From assembly GCA_025457865.1 (NCBI GenBank), contig JALOTP010000012.1, positions 1-64,000 on the forward strand: a stretch of 64,000 nucleotides of DNA, in the 5' to 3' direction. A program made the position numbers and the translations under genes. The DNA is from Thermoplasmatota archaeon (lineage in GTDB: Archaea; Thermoplasmatota; Penumbrarchaeia; Penumbrarchaeales; Penumbrarchaeaceae). The notes under the pieces are model-generated. The model was not told where the DNA came from and ran no database searches. It saw only the letters and a program-made list of their open reading frames with translations. This document shows, in pieces, positions 61,081 through 64,000 of this stretch (positions are counted from its first letter, which is position 1; each line of letters opens with the position of its first letter).

Positions 61081-61779
61081 ATGCCCATGAGGTATCATTG
61101 GACCTTGGTCTTGGCCCTTTCCATCCTATTCCTCTGCCCCCTGACCCTGCAGGTCAATTCGGCCGAGAGGAGGAGCGCTGTCGAGGTGATAGACATAGAC
61201 AGACCTCTGGTCTTCACCATCGATTACGGTGCAGGTGACAGGATGGCCCTATCAGCCGCTATCCATGTCACAGGTCCTCCGATATCGGTTTTCCTGATCA
61301 AGGGAAAGGCATCGTTCAGGGACTGGGTCCGCAGCGAGGATGTGGATATCGATGATATCAAAACGGGGAACGCATCCTCGGGAATGAATTCCACCTTCAT
61401 GGTCGTGACCAATTTCTCAATCATGAACATAACCGAGTTCGATCGTTCGATGGACATAGGCAACAGGGACGTTTACTATCTTGTGATCGCCATCCACAGG
61501 TATGCCGGAATGCCCGCGGTCGATATCCTCCTTCAGACCTCAACAGTTGATTATGATATCACCTGGGAATTCGAAGATAAGGAGGTCCCGCTCTGGCTCC
61601 TGCCCCTGGCAATGCTCTTCTTCATAGCCGGGACCGTAATGGTCGTTTACTACGTCTGGACCAGGATGGCCCGTATTCCCGAACCCCTTGAAGAAGAACC
61701 CCGAAGACGGGACTTTGGTGGCCGTGCTGCAACTCGCTCCAACAGAGGTCCGATCGGACGCCCACCATCGAAGAGATAG
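61081..61779 (+). CDS. Membrane-anchored protein with short extracytoplasmic domain and basic tail
   Basis: Signal peptide, C-terminal TM LWLLPLAMLFFIAGTVMVVYYVW, Arg/Pro-rich tail. Confidence 0.6.
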   Translation: MPMRYHWTLVLALSILFLCPLTLQVNSAERRSAVEVIDIDRPLVFTIDYGAGDRMALSAAIHVTGPPISVFLIKGKASFRDWVRSEDVDIDDIKTGNASSGMNSTFMVVTNFSIMNITEFDRSMDIGNRDVYYLVIAIHRYAGMPAVDILLQTSTVDYDITWEFEDKEVPLWLLPLAMLFFIAGTVMVVYYVWTRMARIPEPLEEEPRRRDFGGRAATRSNRGPIGRPPSKR

Positions 61780-61781
61780 GC

Positions 61782-62111
61782 CTATTCCGCCCTCTTCGAT
61801 TTGTTGATGTAGTTCATCTGCAGGTCCATAAGTGTCCTTCTCAGGTCCTTTACCAGTTCCTTTCCAAGGTAGGGGGAAAGGGTGTTGAGATTTGCCTCGA
61901 AGAGGTCTATGGCAAGTTTGGCCTGCTCCAGGTCGAGCTCGGGGACCGCCCCGCCGTGGAGAGGTACCAGGCCGAGATGGTGCCATGCTTGGCCAGCATA
62001 AAGGGATAGGTTGTAGGTGGCAACATCCTTGACGGAGCTCAGTGCCTTTAGCAGCGCTTCCTGTTGGTCGGTCTCTGGAACTTCTGGGTCCTGTTCTTCT
62101 TCCCCGGTCAT
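61782..62111 (-). CDS. DUF1844-like protein
   Basis: YAGQAWHHLGLVPLHGGAVPELDLEQAKLAIDLFEAN pattern. Confidence 0.7.
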   Translation of the reverse strand: MTGEEEQDPEVPETDQQEALLKALSSVKDVATYNLSLYAGQAWHHLGLVPLHGGAVPELDLEQAKLAIDLFEANLNTLSPYLGKELVKDLRRTLMDLQMNYINKSKRAE

Positions 62112-62140
62112 GGTCGTCCCTCCAATTTAAGCGGTGAATG

Positions 62141-63007
62141 TCAACTATATCTTAAATCTCTTCTCTTTCGCGCCCTCTCGGTCCCCCAACCATCGTCCTC
62201 ATCATCGTTCAGCCATTCGACCGTGTTCTTCTTTGAGGGTTTTTTTTCTGGAATTATGTCCATGGAGCGCACCGTTCCCAGGTCTATCTCGAAATCCTCT
62301 TCGTCCTCTTCCTCCTCCCCCCAATCCTCCTCTTCAACGTCCTCCTCCTCGTCCTCGTCCCAGTTCACACCAGAGGACCGGACCGTCCTCCTGTTGGCAT
62401 TGGCCTGGGCTTCCTCGGTCATGAACCTTGGTGCTGCCGCCCCCACGGTCTCTACCTTCCTTGGTCCCCTGCCATCAGGTCTGCTCCGTTCGAATAGTGA
62501 AGCCCCGGAAGCTCCGGATCGGGTTTCGAAAGGCCGACCCTTGGTAACGAAGTCACGGTCCTCGGCAGAGGCCCTGAAATCCGTGATGGGGGCGCCGTTC
62601 TCGTCCCGGGGCAGGTCGGTCTGAGGGGTATCAGGGTCTGGGAAATCGCCCCCTCTCTGGCCGGAGAGGTCCATCTGCTCGAAGGTCTTGATCTGCTCTT
62701 CCAGGAACTTTTTCAGGTCCAGTGCCCTCTCGACCTCCTCGCTGCCGCCAAGGTCCCTCAGGCCCGTTCTCAGCTTTTCCTCCGATATCCTGCCCTCCCT
62801 GAAAGCTGTCAGGAGGGTACGTTTCTTCTTCATTATCTTGAGAGTTTCGGGATCGACCTTCTTCCTGCTAGCATTGGGACTGCCTGGGCCGGCACTTCTT
62901 GGGATCGCTTTCCTCGCATGGAAACGCAGCCCGCAGACCGCACAGTAATCGAGATTGAAGCCGTTCCTTTCAGAACAGTTGGGGCAAATGTCCGGGTTCG
63001 CTCCCAT
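62141..63007 (-). CDS. Acidic zinc-ribbon protein
   Basis: MGANPDICPNCSERNGFNLDYCAVCGLRF; long acidic C-terminal region DEDEEEDVEEEDWGEEEEDEEDFE. Confidence 0.7.
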   Translation of the reverse strand: MGANPDICPNCSERNGFNLDYCAVCGLRFHARKAIPRSAGPGSPNASRKKVDPETLKIMKKKRTLLTAFREGRISEEKLRTGLRDLGGSEEVERALDLKKFLEEQIKTFEQMDLSGQRGGDFPDPDTPQTDLPRDENGAPITDFRASAEDRDFVTKGRPFETRSGASGASLFERSRPDGRGPRKVETVGAAAPRFMTEEAQANANRRTVRSSGVNWDEDEEEDVEEEDWGEEEEDEEDFEIDLGTVRSMDIIPEKKPSKKNTVEWLNDDEDDGWGTERARKRRDLRYS

Positions 63008-63084
63008 CGTGTTCGGATTGATAGGTTTCTATATATATTTTAAGTGAAGAATCACAAAACAGGCAACGAACCGGCGGGAGGTCC

Positions 63085-64000
63085 CTATTCCTTAGCTGTG
63101 GACCTGTCCTGCTGGAACCATCGGAAAGTGGACCTGATGCCTTCCTTGAGCTCGATAGCTGGCTCCCAGGAGAGCTTCTCCATCGCAAGGCCGATGTCAG
63201 CACAGGACCGCAGTATCTCCCCCTTTCTTGCAGGCATGTTCACGGTCCTTGGGGGGATGCCCGCGGCCGATGCAACCTCCCTGGTCAGGTCCGATATGGA
63301 AGTCTCCTTTCCCGTGCCTATGTTATAGGTCCCGGATGATGGGCTGGACGCAGCGCAGTAAATGGCCTCTGCGACATCACGGACATGAACGAAGTCCCTG
63401 GTCTGACTTCCGTCCCCATAGATGATGAAGGGTTCCGAGGATAGGGCCCAGGACATGAACTTGCTTATCACACCGGAATAGGGATTGGATGGGTTCTGCC
63501 TTGGTCCGTACACATTGAAGAACCGGAGGGATTTGCACGAGAGCCCGTACTGGGCGGAATATATCCTCATCAGCTGCTCAGATGAGAGCTTGTTGAGGCC
63601 GTAGGGGGAGAGCGGAGCCGTGACCTCGTCCTCCCCGACAGGTACCTTGGAGGTGTCGCCGAACACCGCGGCGGACGATGAGAAGACCATGTTCTTGGTC
63701 CCAGCCCTCAGCGCATGCTCAAGCACGTTCAATGTGCCGAGGTAATTGACCTCAAGGTCCTCATGGACCTTATCGAAAGATGTGGTGACATCAACCCTTG
63801 CGGCAAGATGGACTATTGTGCCGATAGGGGGACCGTCCCCTATGGACTGGGGCGTCAGGGCAAGCTCCAAAGGCCTCCTGATATCTCCCTTGATGAATTT
63901 GAAAGAGGGGTCATCCATCCATCTTTCCAGGTTCTTCATAGAACCAGAGGAGAGATTGTCAAGGACCATGACGGGATGCCCTCGCTCCATGAGAAGGTCC
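63085..64000 (-). CDS. NAD-dependent sugar epimerase/dehydratase (GalE-like), N-terminus beyond the window
   Basis: VMVLDNLSSGSMKNL, HLAARVDVTTSF, SSAAVFGD, YGLNKLSSEQL, RFFNVYGPRQNPSNPYSGVISKFM, RDFVHVRDVAEA; the GxxGxxG start is missing. Confidence 0.9.
   Translation of the reverse strand, partial: DLLMERGHPVMVLDNLSSGSMKNLERWMDDPSFKFIKGDIRRPLELALTPQSIGDGPPIGTIVHLAARVDVTTSFDKVHEDLEVNYLGTLNVLEHALRAGTKNMVFSSSAAVFGDTSKVPVGEDEVTAPLSPYGLNKLSSEQLMRIYSAQYGLSCKSLRFFNVYGPRQNPSNPYSGVISKFMSWALSSEPFIIYGDGSQTRDFVHVRDVAEAIYCAASSPSSGTYNIGTGKETSISDLTREVASAAGIPPRTVNMPARKGEILRSCADIGLAMEKLSWEPAIELKEGIRSTFRWFQQDRSTAKE

Overview
About 64 kb of gene-dense DNA that reads as archaeal: no bacterial promoters, TATA-like boxes upstream of genes, an archaeal-type tRNA-Leu and tRNA-Gly, an XPD-type Fe-S helicase, a DPM1-GtrA glycosyltransferase, and many giant single-span surface proteins. 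Thermoplasmatota is my guess from style only. About 45 protein genes and two tRNA genes are supported. Content: four very large cell-surface proteins (beta-helix, Ig-like or thrombospondin-3 types), several transporters (BtuFCD-like ABC, ABC-2 exporter, RND/MMPL, POT, DMT, CaCA, SLC12-like), adk-panE, MscS, a UbiD homologue, a nitrilase, a two-gene eukaryote-like lysine-ketoglutarate reductase plus saccharopine dehydrogenase operon, L-asparaginase II, a clostripain-like lipoprotein, an RsgA-like GTPase and an SDR-type epimerase cut by the window end. No CRISPR array, transposase or integrase was seen. The most unusual signal is non-coding. Both tRNA genes are followed by direct copies of their own 3' ends, embedded in arrays of hairpins. 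The tRNA 3' strand itself is one arm of a perfect or near-perfect inverted repeat with a 24-nt spacer at both loci, and most other hairpins in the arrays have 23-25 nt spacers. I propose this as the best candidate for an undescribed element or process. All family calls come from reading the sequence and remembered motifs; no database search was run.
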